A stretch of 64,000 nt of DNA from Spirochaetaceae bacterium (lineage in GTDB: Bacteria; Spirochaetota; Spirochaetia; SZUA-6; Bin103): NCBI GenBank assembly GCA_026710565.1, contig JAPOQV010000006.1, forward strand, positions 1-64,000, in the 5' to 3' direction. Every line of letters starts with the position of its first letter. Positions within the stretch are counted from its first letter, which is position 1. The notes under the pieces were generated by a model that ran no database searches, was not told the DNA's origin, and worked only from the letters and a program-made list of their open reading frames with translations. Below are positions 36,084 through 45,277 of this stretch, piece after piece. A program made the translations under genes and the position numbers.

Positions 36084-37262
36084 TCATGTGGCGAACGGAT
36101 CGGCGGCGTCGCGGACGCCGTCGCCGAGGGAGTTGAAGGCGAGCACGATGACGATGATGTAGATCGCCGGCAGCCCGAGCCAGGGCTGATGCAACAGCGC
36201 CTGCACGCTCTGCGCCCCCTGCAGCAGGATGCCCCAGCTCGTCATGGGCGGGGTGACGCCGACGCCGAGGAAGCTGAGACTGCTCTCCGCCAGGATCAGC
36301 TCCGGCACCGACAGCGTCGCCACGACGATGATGTGGCTCAGCGAGCCCGGCAGCAGGTGCTTGGTGATGATCCGCCACGTGCCGGCGCCGACCCCCTCGG
36401 CTGCCAGGACGTACTCCTCGTTGCGATACGCCAGCACCTTGCCGCGCACGACCCGCGCCAGGCCGCCCCAGCCGATGAGCGATATCGCCACGACGATTCC
36501 CATGTACACCCATCCGGAAGGCCAGGTGGCGGGAATGGCGGCAGAGAACGCCAGCCACAGCGGCACCCTGGGAAACGAGATCAGCACCTCGATGAACCGC
36601 TGCAGTGCGTGGTCGATCATCCTTCCGAAGTAGCCGGAGGCGATGCCGAGGATGGTGCCGATGATGATCGTCACCAGGGTGCCGACCAGCGGTACGCTCA
36701 GGCTCACCTGCGATCCGATCAGGATGCGCGACAGCAGGTCCCGGCCCAGCGTGTCGGTCCCGAACAGGAAGATCGAGCCGCCCTCTTCGACCCCGAACAG
36801 GTGGCGCTGCATCGGGATGATGCCGAGCCAGCGGTACGGCTCTCCCCGCACGAAGAACTGCACGTAGTACTTGGTGTCCTCCTGCTCCTGGTAGGTGAGC
36901 GCGAACGTCTCCAGGTCCAGCTCCTGCTTGAGCGCGTACGTGTACGGCCTGCTCAGGCGCCCATCCTCGTCGAAGAAGTGGACCCGCTGCGGCGGGGCGA
37001 AGCGCAGCTTCGTGAACTTCTCGTCGTGGTGATAGGGGCTCAGGAACGCCGCGAACAGCGCCATCAGGTAGAACAGCGCGACCACCACCGCGCTCGCGCC
37101 CGCCAGCCGGTTCTTGCGGAACCTCCTCCAGGCAAGCTGCCGGGGAGTTCGCAGCGCCGTTTCCAGGGCCTCGCTGTCCTCGAGCCCGACCGCACGGGCG
37201 GCAGGCGCCACCCGCGAGGGATCATCCGCACGCGGTGATGTCGGTCGCTGGTCGCCGCTCAC
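36084..37262 (-). CDS. Oligopeptide-type ABC importer permease OppC1
   Basis: 392 aa, longer than typical OppC (about 300). The first membrane segment (ASAVVVALFYLMALFAAFLS) is followed by an approximately 110-residue extracytoplasmic insertion (PPQRVHFFDEDGRLSRPY through FFVRGEPYRWLG) before the conserved FLFGTDTLGRDLLSRILIG entry to the transmembrane domain. The permease signature is near YVLAAEGVGAGTWRIITKHL. It has a paralogue at 43079. The insertion may form a docking surface for the binding protein; this is inference. Confidence 0.92.
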   Translation of the reverse strand: MSGDQRPTSPRADDPSRVAPAARAVGLEDSEALETALRTPRQLAWRRFRKNRLAGASAVVVALFYLMALFAAFLSPYHHDEKFTKLRFAPPQRVHFFDEDGRLSRPYTYALKQELDLETFALTYQEQEDTKYYVQFFVRGEPYRWLGIIPMQRHLFGVEEGGSIFLFGTDTLGRDLLSRILIGSQVSLSVPLVGTLVTIIIGTILGIASGYFGRMIDHALQRFIEVLISFPRVPLWLAFSAAIPATWPSGWVYMGIVVAISLIGWGGLARVVRGKVLAYRNEEYVLAAEGVGAGTWRIITKHLLPGSLSHIIVVATLSVPELILAESSLSFLGVGVTPPMTSWGILLQGAQSVQALLHQPWLGLPAIYIIVIVLAFNSLGDGVRDAADPFAT

Positions 37263-37274
37263 GACAGGCCCCTG

Positions 37275-38273
37275 TCAGTCATAGCGGATCCGCGGGTCGA
37301 GCCACGCCAGCGCGATGTCTGCGATGAGGTTGCCCAGCAGCAGGAAGATCCCGAAGAACTGCAGAATGCTCCCCGCCAGGTACACGTCCTCCTGCAGGAG
37401 CGCCCTGAACAGCAACGGGCCGGCGGTGGGCAGGTTCAGCACGATCGAGGTGATCGTCTCTCCCGACAGCATGGCCGGCAGCGACAGGCCGAGGGCGCTG
37501 ATGAACGGGTTGAACGCGATGCGGACGCTGTGACGCCTGATGACCACCGGCTCGGCCATGCCCTTGGAACGGGCGGTGGTCACGTGCGGCTGCTCCAGCA
37601 CCTCCAGCAGGTTGCCGCGCATGATGCGAATCGTGCTGGCGGTGCCGGCGGTGCCGATGACGATGATCGGAATCCACAGGTTCTTCGCCAGGTCCCACAG
37701 CTTCGCGAGGCTCCACGGAGCGTCCTCGTATTCGGCGGACAGCAGGCGGCCCACCGGGAGGTCGAGCACGAACAGCGCGAACACCATCAGGACCAGGGCG
37801 AGGAAGAAGTTCGGGATCGACAGGCCGATGAAGCCCGCGAAGGTCGCGCCGTAGTCGCCCAGGCTGTTCTTGTGCGTGGCGGAGTAGATGCCGATCGGAA
37901 TGCCGATGGCCCAAGTGAACAGCAGCGTGATGAGCGACAGGCCGAAACTGATCAGGAGCCGGTCCTCCAACATCTCCCGCACCGGCAGAAACGTCTCCAG
38001 CGACAGGCCGAAGTCGCCGCGCATGAAGTTGCCGATCCAGAACAGGTATTGCTGCCATTGCGGCTGGTCCAGACCGAAGCGCGCCCTGATGTTCTGCGCA
38101 AGCTCCTCGGCCGCCTGAGCGTTGATCACCCGTGCGTCGGTGCCGGCGGCGAGCGCGATCAGGTTCGACGCGTAGTCCCCGGGCGGCAACTGGATGGTGA
38201 TGAAGACCACGATCGAGATCAGGAAGAACGACACGATCATGGTCAGCACCCGGCGGATGATGAACGTCGTCAT
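37275..38273 (-). CDS. Oligopeptide-type ABC importer permease OppB1
   Basis: 332 aa with six predicted segments, opening MTTFIIRRVLTMIVSFFLIS and the DWGGLxW-free OppB core, ending ADIALAWLDPRIRYD. OppB proteins pair with OppC to form the pore. Start at 38273 is an ATG; it lies 88 nt after the binding-protein stop, and a terminator-like hairpin is in that gap. Paralogous to the gene at 44201. Confidence 0.92.
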   Translation of the reverse strand: MTTFIIRRVLTMIVSFFLISIVVFITIQLPPGDYASNLIALAAGTDARVINAQAAEELAQNIRARFGLDQPQWQQYLFWIGNFMRGDFGLSLETFLPVREMLEDRLLISFGLSLITLLFTWAIGIPIGIYSATHKNSLGDYGATFAGFIGLSIPNFFLALVLMVFALFVLDLPVGRLLSAEYEDAPWSLAKLWDLAKNLWIPIIVIGTAGTASTIRIMRGNLLEVLEQPHVTTARSKGMAEPVVIRRHSVRIAFNPFISALGLSLPAMLSGETITSIVLNLPTAGPLLFRALLQEDVYLAGSILQFFGIFLLLGNLIADIALAWLDPRIRYD

Positions 38274-38307
38274 GAGGGATCAAATTTGGCGAATCAAAGG
38301 GCGAATC

Positions 38308-38341
38308 AAAAAGGGACTGACGGGCAAACCCGCCAGTCCCT
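38308..38341 (-). terminator. Hairpin with U-tract between binding protein 1 and OppB1
   Basis: On the minus strand an 8-bp stem (AGGGACTG/CAGTCCCT), one mismatch, 4 more pairs and a tetraloop are followed by five T. This has full intrinsic-terminator form. It lies 20 nt after the binding-protein stop and before the first permease gene, so it is probably a partial terminator or mRNA-stabilising element that makes binding protein more abundant than permease. Confidence 0.75.
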
Positions 38342-38361
38342 GAGGTAAGCCTCTTGCGATC

Positions 38362-40200
38362 CTACTTGAAGTAGAACTGATCCAGATGCGCGGACATGAT
38401 GCCCTTCAGCTTCACGCCCGTCTCCGGCATGTTGCCGATCTTGTTGCTGCGCAGCACCGGAATCGGAACCTCGGCGATGTGGGCGATCTGAAACAGCACG
38501 TCCTCGCCCATCATGACGTAGAAGTCCTTGACCAGCTCCACGAACCGCTGCGCGTCGAGCTCGGAGGTCAACTCCTGCTCCAGCTCCCAGATGTCCTGGT
38601 ACTCCTGCGGCGGATCCACCAGGCCGTGCCCGCACATGTGCGAGAGCGGACTGAACTGGCGGCCCAGGAAGGTGTGCGGCAGGTACGGCTCGAATGACGG
38701 GCCGACCCACATGATCGCCTCACCATCGCCGCCGCAGCGTGCGGCCCAAGCCGAGCCGGCAAGGACATCCATGGTGGCGTCGATGCCGATCTCGCGCCAG
38801 TAGCCGACGATCAGCTCGGAGGGAGGAATCGTGTCCGGCACGCCGGAGTGCACGTCCAGCACCATCGTCACGTCGCCGCCTTCCGGATACTCCAGCATGC
38901 CGTCGCCGTTGCTGTCCGTGAGCCCGAGCCCCTCAAGCAGGCTGCGCGCCCGCTCGGGATCGTACTCCGCGTACGTGTCCATCCGCGCGTCGTAGAAGAC
39001 GGAGTTCGGCGAGACGACCGTGCCCGCGGTCGCACCCAGCCCGAAGAACAGGGTGTCGTTCATCTCGTCGCGGTTCAGAGCCAGCGACAGCGCCCGGCGG
39101 AAGTCGATCTCGCGGATGTACTTGGCCAGCTTCTCGTTCGTCGGCTCGACGATGAGGTTGACCCAGCCCTGACGGGAGCCGCCCGTCCACATGTCGATGG
39201 TGTAGTCACCGCGTGACTGGCCTTCGCGCAGAACCTGCAGGTCGGAAAGCGCGATGAGTCCCTGCTGCGCGTCGACCTCGCCCTGCACCATGGCCAGGAT
39301 CGCCGCCTCCTTGTTCGCCACCGAGCGCCGCTCGATGCGATCGATGTAGGGGAGCTGGTTTCCCGCCGTGTCGACCACGGGATAGTAGGGATTCCTCACC
39401 GCGACCAGCTTGGTGGCCGGGTCATAGCTCTCCAGCACCCACGGGCCGAGCCACGGCTGCTCGGGGTGCTCCTCACGGTTCATCCGGCGATGCAGGTCCT
39501 CGTAGCTTCGCTCGGAGTTCGCCTCCGGGTGGTAGTCCTCGAGCCAATGCTTGGCGTGCGTGCTCTCGGCCAGGATCCACATGTGCATGAGCGGATGCGG
39601 CACCGGCGACGTGAAGCGCACCGTCCGCTCGCTGATCGCCTCCACCTGGACCACGTCCTCGCCGATCTGCGCGAACCACCGCGGGATCTGGTTCACCTCC
39701 GGATGTATGTGGACCATGTTGTAGACCCAGGCGATGTCCTCGGCGGTGAACGGCTCGCCGTCCGACCAGCGCGCGTTCTCACGGATCGTCCCTTCGAACA
39801 CCGTGAAATCGTCGTTGATCGTGAAGCTCTCGAAGTAGAACGGACTCAGCGTGTTCGCGCCCAGGTGCATGCCGTCGACGACCCACTGATGGACGTCGAA
39901 CGGGATGTCGAAGGCGATGCCGCCGCCCTCCGTGTTGTAGCCGGCCAGGTTGAGCCAGCCGATGCTGGGCTTGCCCTGATCGACGCCGCGCAGCGTGCCG
40001 CCGTAGGTCCCGATCTCGTTCAGGACCTCGCGCACGAACGGGTTGTTCGATACGCGCTCCTCCACCGGGGGCAGCTCTCCGTTGGCTACCATCTCCGCCA
40101 GCATCGGCGCTTCCTGATACTGGGCCACGCCGTGTGTGGCGGCAAGGAGCATCAGCCCCGTTGCGAGCGTTGCGAGCGACCAGAGTCTTCGTGTCACCAC
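38362..40200 (-). CDS. Oligopeptide/oligosaccharide ABC importer substrate-binding protein 1
   Basis: 612 aa. The signal peptide ends HGVAQYQE and has no lipobox, so it is a soluble periplasmic protein. SBP_bac_5-type features: the conserved ARWSDGEPFTAEDIAWVYN and VRNPYYPVVD. The N-terminus after the signal (APMLAEMVANGELPPVEERV) is shared with binding protein 2. Ligand unknown; a glycan-derived product is likely from context. The GTG at 40200 has GGAG 7 nt before it; a second GTG follows at once. Confidence 0.92.
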   Translation of the reverse strand: MVTRRLWSLATLATGLMLLAATHGVAQYQEAPMLAEMVANGELPPVEERVSNNPFVREVLNEIGTYGGTLRGVDQGKPSIGWLNLAGYNTEGGGIAFDIPFDVHQWVVDGMHLGANTLSPFYFESFTINDDFTVFEGTIRENARWSDGEPFTAEDIAWVYNMVHIHPEVNQIPRWFAQIGEDVVQVEAISERTVRFTSPVPHPLMHMWILAESTHAKHWLEDYHPEANSERSYEDLHRRMNREEHPEQPWLGPWVLESYDPATKLVAVRNPYYPVVDTAGNQLPYIDRIERRSVANKEAAILAMVQGEVDAQQGLIALSDLQVLREGQSRGDYTIDMWTGGSRQGWVNLIVEPTNEKLAKYIREIDFRRALSLALNRDEMNDTLFFGLGATAGTVVSPNSVFYDARMDTYAEYDPERARSLLEGLGLTDSNGDGMLEYPEGGDVTMVLDVHSGVPDTIPPSELIVGYWREIGIDATMDVLAGSAWAARCGGDGEAIMWVGPSFEPYLPHTFLGRQFSPLSHMCGHGLVDPPQEYQDIWELEQELTSELDAQRFVELVKDFYVMMGEDVLFQIAHIAEVPIPVLRSNKIGNMPETGVKLKGIMSAHLDQFYFK

Positions 40201-40217
40201 CGTGTTTCTCCTTGGTG

Positions 40218-40276
40218 CGCGACCGCGGTTCCGCCCGGCGGTCGCGGCGATCCTCAAGCGGCGCGCGAATCGCGCC
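40218..40276 (-). promoter_or_regulatory. Two GC-rich hairpins in the 5' leader of binding protein 1
   Basis: A 9-bp stem (CGCGACCGC at 40218-40226 with GCGGTCGCG at 40238-40246, 11-nt loop) lies 18 nt before the GTG start. A second, smaller hairpin (GGCGCG/CGCGCC) spans about 40260-40276. Neither is followed by a T-run, so they look like leader or processing structures rather than a terminator of the upstream propeller gene. On the minus strand a TTGACA lies near 40312-40317 without a good -10. Confidence 0.45.
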
Positions 40277-40335
40277 GATAATGAATGGTTGCCTCCGCCG
40301 TCGAGCGTGTCAACCAGCGACACCGCGCGTGGACA

Positions 40336-41424
40336 CTAGAATCTGACCTCGCGGCCCTCCGCCTCGGTGTCGATCTCGGCGAGGAAGATGTCGGCGGGGC
40401 CGGTCATGCGCAACGACCTGTCGTCCAGCTCCGGCAGGAAGGCCGACCTGTTCGTGTCTGCCGGCACCACCCCGCCCAGGTAGGCATGCTGCGAGTAGTA
40501 GCTCATCGCCAGCGTGCGGGGTCCCGTGGCGATCAGGCCCGGATAGGCCGCGTCGCCCTCGCTTGCCAGTGCGAGCAACGGCTCCACCTTCCCCTTCTCC
40601 AGCACGAATATCGCGGTGTTGCCCGCCGGTGTCGGCTGAATCTTCCATGGCGTATCCGTGCTTCTCCTGCCGGCCACGTACAATATTCCCCGACATTCGC
40701 AGATCCTCGGACAGTGGATCCTCGTCTTCAGATCCACCCAGTCCCACTGTCGATAGGGTGGCTTGGACCAGTAGAAGATCGAGTCGTCCGGATCGCGGTT
40801 CGTCCGCGACACGCACCAGAGCTCACCGTCCGGGCGAAAGACGAAGTCCGTTTCGGAGATGGAGTTGCAGGGCTTGTGCGTCACCGTTCGCGGATCGAAT
40901 CCTGGATCGGACGGGTCCACGACATCGTCCTCCGCGAGAGGGATGCGGCTCACCGTCTCCCAGCTCAGGCAGTCGGAGCTGGTCAGGAGCTCTCCGCCTT
41001 TCTCGGCCGAGTAGAAGGCGCCTCGATACTCCCTGATGCTCCACAGCCAATAGTTCGACGTGTGGATCTGCACCGGGGTCGTCCAGCTTACGCCGTTTTC
41101 GCTCGAAGAAAGGCAGGTGTGCCCGACCTGCCGGAGCTCGCCATGCACGGCACTGAACCGGCAGGAAAAGAAATACACGGAGAGCCTGTCGTCGGTTGCC
41201 AGGAGCTTGGGATCACGATCGTCCAATCCTGAATCGATGATCGTGACGAGGTGCCACCGCTTCAGGTCGAGCGACCGCATGACGACGATCGTTCCCTCCG
41301 GAGAGGCGTGGGCGGCGTTGCGCGAGTACACCAGCCAGTAGCAATCCCGCCAGAAACAGAGATCGGTGCCCATGTTGTGCCAGCCGTCTCTGACTACCGT
41401 CCTCTGCCAGTCAATGTGAGGCAT
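40336..41424 (-). CDS. Sialidase-like beta-propeller (type S2, copy c)
   Basis: 362 aa from the ATG at 41424 (MPHIDWQRTVV), which has GGAGG 7 nt before; a start at 41439 is possible. DDRDPKLLATDD and the following SxENGVSWTTP blade match the gene at 9761. The C-terminus has the AMSYYSQHAY closing strand. It sits between the TIM-barrel gene and binding protein 1, within the importer operon. Putative glycosidase; substrate unknown. Confidence 0.75.
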   Translation of the reverse strand: MPHIDWQRTVVRDGWHNMGTDLCFWRDCYWLVYSRNAAHASPEGTIVVMRSLDLKRWHLVTIIDSGLDDRDPKLLATDDRLSVYFFSCRFSAVHGELRQVGHTCLSSSENGVSWTTPVQIHTSNYWLWSIREYRGAFYSAEKGGELLTSSDCLSWETVSRIPLAEDDVVDPSDPGFDPRTVTHKPCNSISETDFVFRPDGELWCVSRTNRDPDDSIFYWSKPPYRQWDWVDLKTRIHCPRICECRGILYVAGRRSTDTPWKIQPTPAGNTAIFVLEKGKVEPLLALASEGDAAYPGLIATGPRTLAMSYYSQHAYLGGVVPADTNRSAFLPELDDRSLRMTGPADIFLAEIDTEAEGREVRF

Positions 41425-41444
41425 GCGGCCCTCCGTCACAGCTC

Positions 41445-43082
41445 TTAGGTGATAGCGCGGGGAATGACATGGACCTCCACCTCCTCGACGACCGCGGCTT
41501 CTTCTGCCGCGGGGTCGCTGCGCTCGAGCCGCAGATCCAGGCTGTTCTCGCCGCGCACGGTCAGATCGGCGGTGAGCGGGAACCAGTAGGTCACGAAAGG
41601 GCGTGTGTCGGCGCGGCTCGCTTCAGCGTCGGGTCCCGGCGGCCCCTCGCTCGGCCGCAGGTCGATGCGCACCTCGTCGTCACGGCGCCGCAGTCCGCGA
41701 TCGGGCACCGGGCGTCCGTTCAGGCTCACGGAAAGCGTGTCGGCAAGCGAAAGGTGGTGCGCGCGGAACAGCAGCATGGCCGCGGCCACGTCGTCCAGGT
41801 CCTCGTACAGCCGGAACCGGTATGCCGCTGCGCCGTCGGGGCGGCGCAGCACCGCCCGCTGCGCCTTGACCTTGCCGCTCGCGGCGCGGTCCGGCCCGAA
41901 GCCGCGCAGTCCGCCCAAGGTAGGGTCGAACACGTAGTGGCGGCGGCCCCGCAGCGCCGCCTCCGGCGTGCGCACGTCATGCATGTCATGCAGCGCAAGG
42001 GGGTAGAACGGCGCGTGGGCGCCGGCGCCGCGGGAGGTCCAGTCGCCTTCGTCGCCGCCCGACCAGGTCATGACCAGGAAGTGGTTGTACAGGGAGATCC
42101 CGTCGGCGCCCTGGGCGTACATGCTGGTGGCCAGGGCGCGGCGCTGGTCCTGGGTGATCGGCTGCTGGCCCATGCGCCTGCGCGCCCGGTGGCTGGCCCA
42201 GTTCATCAGCGCCGGGTAGAGACGGCACGCCCCCCCTTCGGTCAGATCCCGCCACTCGGCGTAGGGGATGTTGGCCTCCGCGTACATGGTGTCCTGCGGC
42301 GCCACGTGGTCCACGAGCCCGTCACCGACCCAGGTGGGAAGGTCGAGCCCCATCACGTGGCACTCGTCGATGGTGGATGGCACGCGGCACCCCAACAGCA
42401 GCCGCTTCCCCGCTCCGCTGCGGTCGAGCAGCGCACGCACCTGCCGCACCAGCTCGGTCATCAGGTGCTCCCGCTCGGGGCCGCTGCCCGGCGGGAAGTA
42501 GCGGTTGTCGCGAAAGCAGAGCTCGACGCCGTCCACGGCGAACGTCTCCAGGAAGCGCGTGATCACGCTCAGCACGTAGGCGCGCACCTCCGCAAAGCTG
42601 AAGTCCAGCGGCTCGCTCAGGCGGTACGTCGGGCCCGGCGGGGCGTCCCGCAGCCGGAACTGCGGGTTGTCGACGATGAAGGCGGCGCCGGCGCCCACAC
42701 CCTGCCGCACCGAGTCGGTGTGGTTGTCGTTCATCCGGAACCCGCCCATCACCTCCATGTTGTGCGCCCGGCACTGGCTGAGCAGAACCGCGAACGGCTG
42801 CGTGCCCTGATCCAGGAGCGGCAGGAAGCGGCGGTGCTGCAGGCGCGCGTCGTAGTCGAAGCCGTCGCTGCGCCAGTAGGTGGTCCAGCCCTGCGTGTAC
42901 ACCTCCTGGATGAACAGGTCCGGGCCGGCCGCGGCGACGTCGTCGATCCAGTCGCGCAGGTGCGCCTCGGTGACCGGATCCGGAAGATAGCGGCTGGCGA
43001 TCAGCGACGGATCGCTGACGTAGAGCAGCCGCCGCTCGCCGCGCGGCGCGGGCCGCCGTTGCGCGGACCTGTCCGCGGTCAC
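41445..43082 (-). CDS. TIM-barrel glycosidase-like protein (type T, copy b), full length
   Basis: 545 aa from GTG at 43082, overlapping the OppC2 stop by 4 nt. It carries the type T motifs: LLYVSDPSLIASRYLPDP, DLFIQEVYTQGWTTYWR, YDARLQHRRFLPLLDQ, GGFRMNDNHT, FAVDGVELCFRDNRYFPPG and MYAEANIPYAEW. The C-terminal domain ends TYWFPLTADLTVRGEN ... VEVHVIPRA, the part lost from copy a. No signal peptide. I infer a cytoplasmic glycosidase acting on imported fragments; the acids in DGVE and LIQE/VDG are candidate catalytic residues. Confidence 0.82.
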   Translation of the reverse strand: MTADRSAQRRPAPRGERRLLYVSDPSLIASRYLPDPVTEAHLRDWIDDVAAAGPDLFIQEVYTQGWTTYWRSDGFDYDARLQHRRFLPLLDQGTQPFAVLLSQCRAHNMEVMGGFRMNDNHTDSVRQGVGAGAAFIVDNPQFRLRDAPPGPTYRLSEPLDFSFAEVRAYVLSVITRFLETFAVDGVELCFRDNRYFPPGSGPEREHLMTELVRQVRALLDRSGAGKRLLLGCRVPSTIDECHVMGLDLPTWVGDGLVDHVAPQDTMYAEANIPYAEWRDLTEGGACRLYPALMNWASHRARRRMGQQPITQDQRRALATSMYAQGADGISLYNHFLVMTWSGGDEGDWTSRGAGAHAPFYPLALHDMHDVRTPEAALRGRRHYVFDPTLGGLRGFGPDRAASGKVKAQRAVLRRPDGAAAYRFRLYEDLDDVAAAMLLFRAHHLSLADTLSVSLNGRPVPDRGLRRRDDEVRIDLRPSEGPPGPDAEASRADTRPFVTYWFPLTADLTVRGENSLDLRLERSDPAAEEAAVVEEVEVHVIPRAIT

Positions 43083-44197
43083 GAGTACCGATCCGCGGCG
43101 TCGCGCACGCCGTCGCCGAAGAAGTTGAACGCCAGCACGGTGACGACGATGAAGATTCCCGGCAGGACGAGCCAGCGGTGCTGGATGAGCACCTCGATCT
43201 TCTGCGCGTCCTGCAGCAGCACCCCCCAGCTCGTCAGCGGCGGCGTGATGCCCACGCCCAGGAAGCTCAGCGCGCTCTCGCCCAGGATCACCCCGGGGAT
43301 GGAGAGGCTGGAGACCACGATCAGGTGGCTCAGCGTGCCCGGCACCAGGTGTCGGAAGATGATGCGGCCCAGGCCGGCGCCCGACATCTGCGCGGCGGCC
43401 ACGAAGTCCTCGCCGCGATATTGCAGCACCTTGCCGCGCACCACCCGCGCCAGCCCGCCCCAGTCGATGATCGACAGGATGACGACGATGAGCAGGTAGC
43501 GGTACCCGGAGGGCATGCTCAGCGGCATGGCGGCGGCCAGCGCCAGCCACAGCGGCAGCGACGGCAGCGCGATCAGCACCTCGATGAAGCGTTGGATGTA
43601 GTGGTCCACGCGCCCGGCGAAATAGCCGGAGATCATGCCCATGACGGAGCCGATCAGGATGGTCAGGAAGGTGCCGACGAACGGCACCGACAGGCTCACC
43701 TGCGAGCCGCGCAGGACGCGCGAGTAGAGGTCGCGGCCCAGCGAATCGGTGCCCCAGAAATTCCAGCGCGCGCCTTCGCCGACGCTCATGAGCCGCACGC
43801 TGCCCGGGATGATCCACAGGATCCGGTACGGCTCGCCGCGCCGGAAGAACAGGATCGGGAAGCGCTGCTCGCGATCCTCCGTGTAGGTGATCCTGAGCGT
43901 TTCGCGGTCGCGCGCCTTGAGCAGGTTGTAGACGTACGGGCGCGTGAGGCGGCCGCTGTCATGGTCGCGGAAGTAGATGCGCTGCGGCGGCGCGAACAGG
44001 TGCTTGGAGGACTGCTCGCTGTAGTTCATGGTGCTGAGGAACGGGGCCAGCACCGCCGTCACCAGCAGGATCGCGATCACGATGCCGGCAGTGCGCGCCA
44101 GCTTGTTCCTGCGGAACCGGCGCCAGATGAGCTGGCCGACGGTCCGTCCGGTGAGGTGCTGGGGAGCGTCCGCGACGACCGCGCTTTCAGTTGCCAT
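43079..44197 (-). CDS. Oligopeptide-type ABC importer permease OppC2
   Basis: 372 aa with the same long extracytoplasmic insertion as OppC1 (PPQRIYFRDHDSGRLTRPY to FFRRGEPYRILW), between the first membrane segment and WNFWGTDSLGRDLYSRVLRG. Transmembrane core and DFVAAAQMSGAGLGRIIFRH loop are conserved. It lies 3 nt after OppB2. Confidence 0.92.
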   Translation of the reverse strand: MATESAVVADAPQHLTGRTVGQLIWRRFRRNKLARTAGIVIAILLVTAVLAPFLSTMNYSEQSSKHLFAPPQRIYFRDHDSGRLTRPYVYNLLKARDRETLRITYTEDREQRFPILFFRRGEPYRILWIIPGSVRLMSVGEGARWNFWGTDSLGRDLYSRVLRGSQVSLSVPFVGTFLTILIGSVMGMISGYFAGRVDHYIQRFIEVLIALPSLPLWLALAAAMPLSMPSGYRYLLIVVILSIIDWGGLARVVRGKVLQYRGEDFVAAAQMSGAGLGRIIFRHLVPGTLSHLIVVSSLSIPGVILGESALSFLGVGITPPLTSWGVLLQDAQKIEVLIQHRWLVLPGIFIVVTVLAFNFFGDGVRDAADRYS

Positions 44198-44200
44198 GCG

Positions 44201-45199
44201 TCACTCGTAGCGGATGCGCGGATCGAACCAGGCCAGGGCGATGTCCGCCAGCAGGTTGCCGATCAGCAGAAACACGGCCAGCACCATGAGGATGCTGCCC
44301 GACAGATAGATGTCCTCGCTGCGCAGCGCCGCGTACAGCAGCGGTCCGGCAGTGGGGATGTTCATTACGATGGAGACGATCGTCTCCCCCGAAATCAGGG
44401 TGGGCAGCCACAGTCCCAGGCCCGTGATCACCGGGTTGATGGCGATGCGCACCGCGTGCTTGACCGTCACGGTACGCTCCGGCAGTCCCTTGGCGCGCAG
44501 CGCGGTGATGTAGGGCTCGCCGATCACGTCCAGCAGGTTGCCGCGCACGACGCGAATGATGCCCGCGGTACCCGCGGTGCCGATCACGATCACGGCGATC
44601 CACACGTGCTTGAGAAAATCCACCAGCTTGGCCCAGCCCCACGGCGCGTTCTGGAGATGCGGCGAGAACAGGCCGCCGACCGGAAAGTCGAGCACGAGCA
44701 GCGCGAACACCATCAGGATCAGCGCCAGAAAGAAGTTGGGAATCGACAGTCCGATGAAGCCGGCGAAGGTGGCGATGTGATCGGAGATCTTGTTCTTGTG
44801 CAACGCCGAGTAGATGCCGATCGGCAGGCCCACGGCGTACACGAACAGCAATGACAGCAGGGCGATCGCCATGCTGTACGGCACGCGCTTCCACAGCACC
44901 TCGTTGACCTCGGTGTCGTAGGCGAACGACTCGCCCATGTCGCCGCGCAGGAAGTTGGCGAACCAGGTGACGTACTTCACCAGGTAGGGCTGGTCGAGCT
45001 GATAGCGCAGGGTGAGCTCCTCCACCATCTGCTTGTACTGCTCGGTGGCGAAGGTGCCGCCCCGGTCCTGGTAGAATTCCAGCACGAAGCGCTCCGCCCA
45101 GTTGCTCGGCGGCAACTGGATGACCGCGAACACCAGGAAGGAGACGATCAGGAACGTCGGGATCATGCCGAGCAGGCGCCGCACGACGAACGTGGTCAC
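44201..45199 (-). CDS. Oligopeptide-type ABC importer permease OppB2
   Basis: 332 aa, same length as OppB1. It opens MTTFVVRRLLGMIPTFLIVS and ends ADIALAWFDPRIRYE; the six-segment pattern is clear. Its C-terminus and the OppC2 start are 3 nt apart. It follows binding protein 2 by 78 nt, with a hairpin in the gap (see 45223). Confidence 0.92.
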   Translation of the reverse strand: MTTFVVRRLLGMIPTFLIVSFLVFAVIQLPPSNWAERFVLEFYQDRGGTFATEQYKQMVEELTLRYQLDQPYLVKYVTWFANFLRGDMGESFAYDTEVNEVLWKRVPYSMAIALLSLLFVYAVGLPIGIYSALHKNKISDHIATFAGFIGLSIPNFFLALILMVFALLVLDFPVGGLFSPHLQNAPWGWAKLVDFLKHVWIAVIVIGTAGTAGIIRVVRGNLLDVIGEPYITALRAKGLPERTVTVKHAVRIAINPVITGLGLWLPTLISGETIVSIVMNIPTAGPLLYAALRSEDIYLSGSILMVLAVFLLIGNLLADIALAWFDPRIRYE

Positions 45200-45222
45200 C
45201 GCTCTTCACTCTCCATGACAAG

Positions 45223-45256
45223 GAGAGCCGGTGGAACGGATGCTCCACCGACTCTC
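45223..45256 (-). other. Hairpin between binding protein 2 and OppB2
   Basis: Stem GAGAG-c-CGGTGGA pairs with TCCACCG-a-CTCTC around an 8-nt loop, 21 nt after the binding-protein stop. No long T-run follows, so it looks more like an mRNA-processing or stability hairpin of the malE-malF kind than a terminator. It stands in the same place as the terminator-like hairpin of system 1. Confidence 0.6.
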
Positions 45257-45277
45257 ACGCTCAGCAACGCGCTGCGG

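Noticed and set aside
35079..37238. 719-aa plus-strand open frame over OppD1/OppC1
   Set aside because: Shadow of strongly supported ABC transporter genes.
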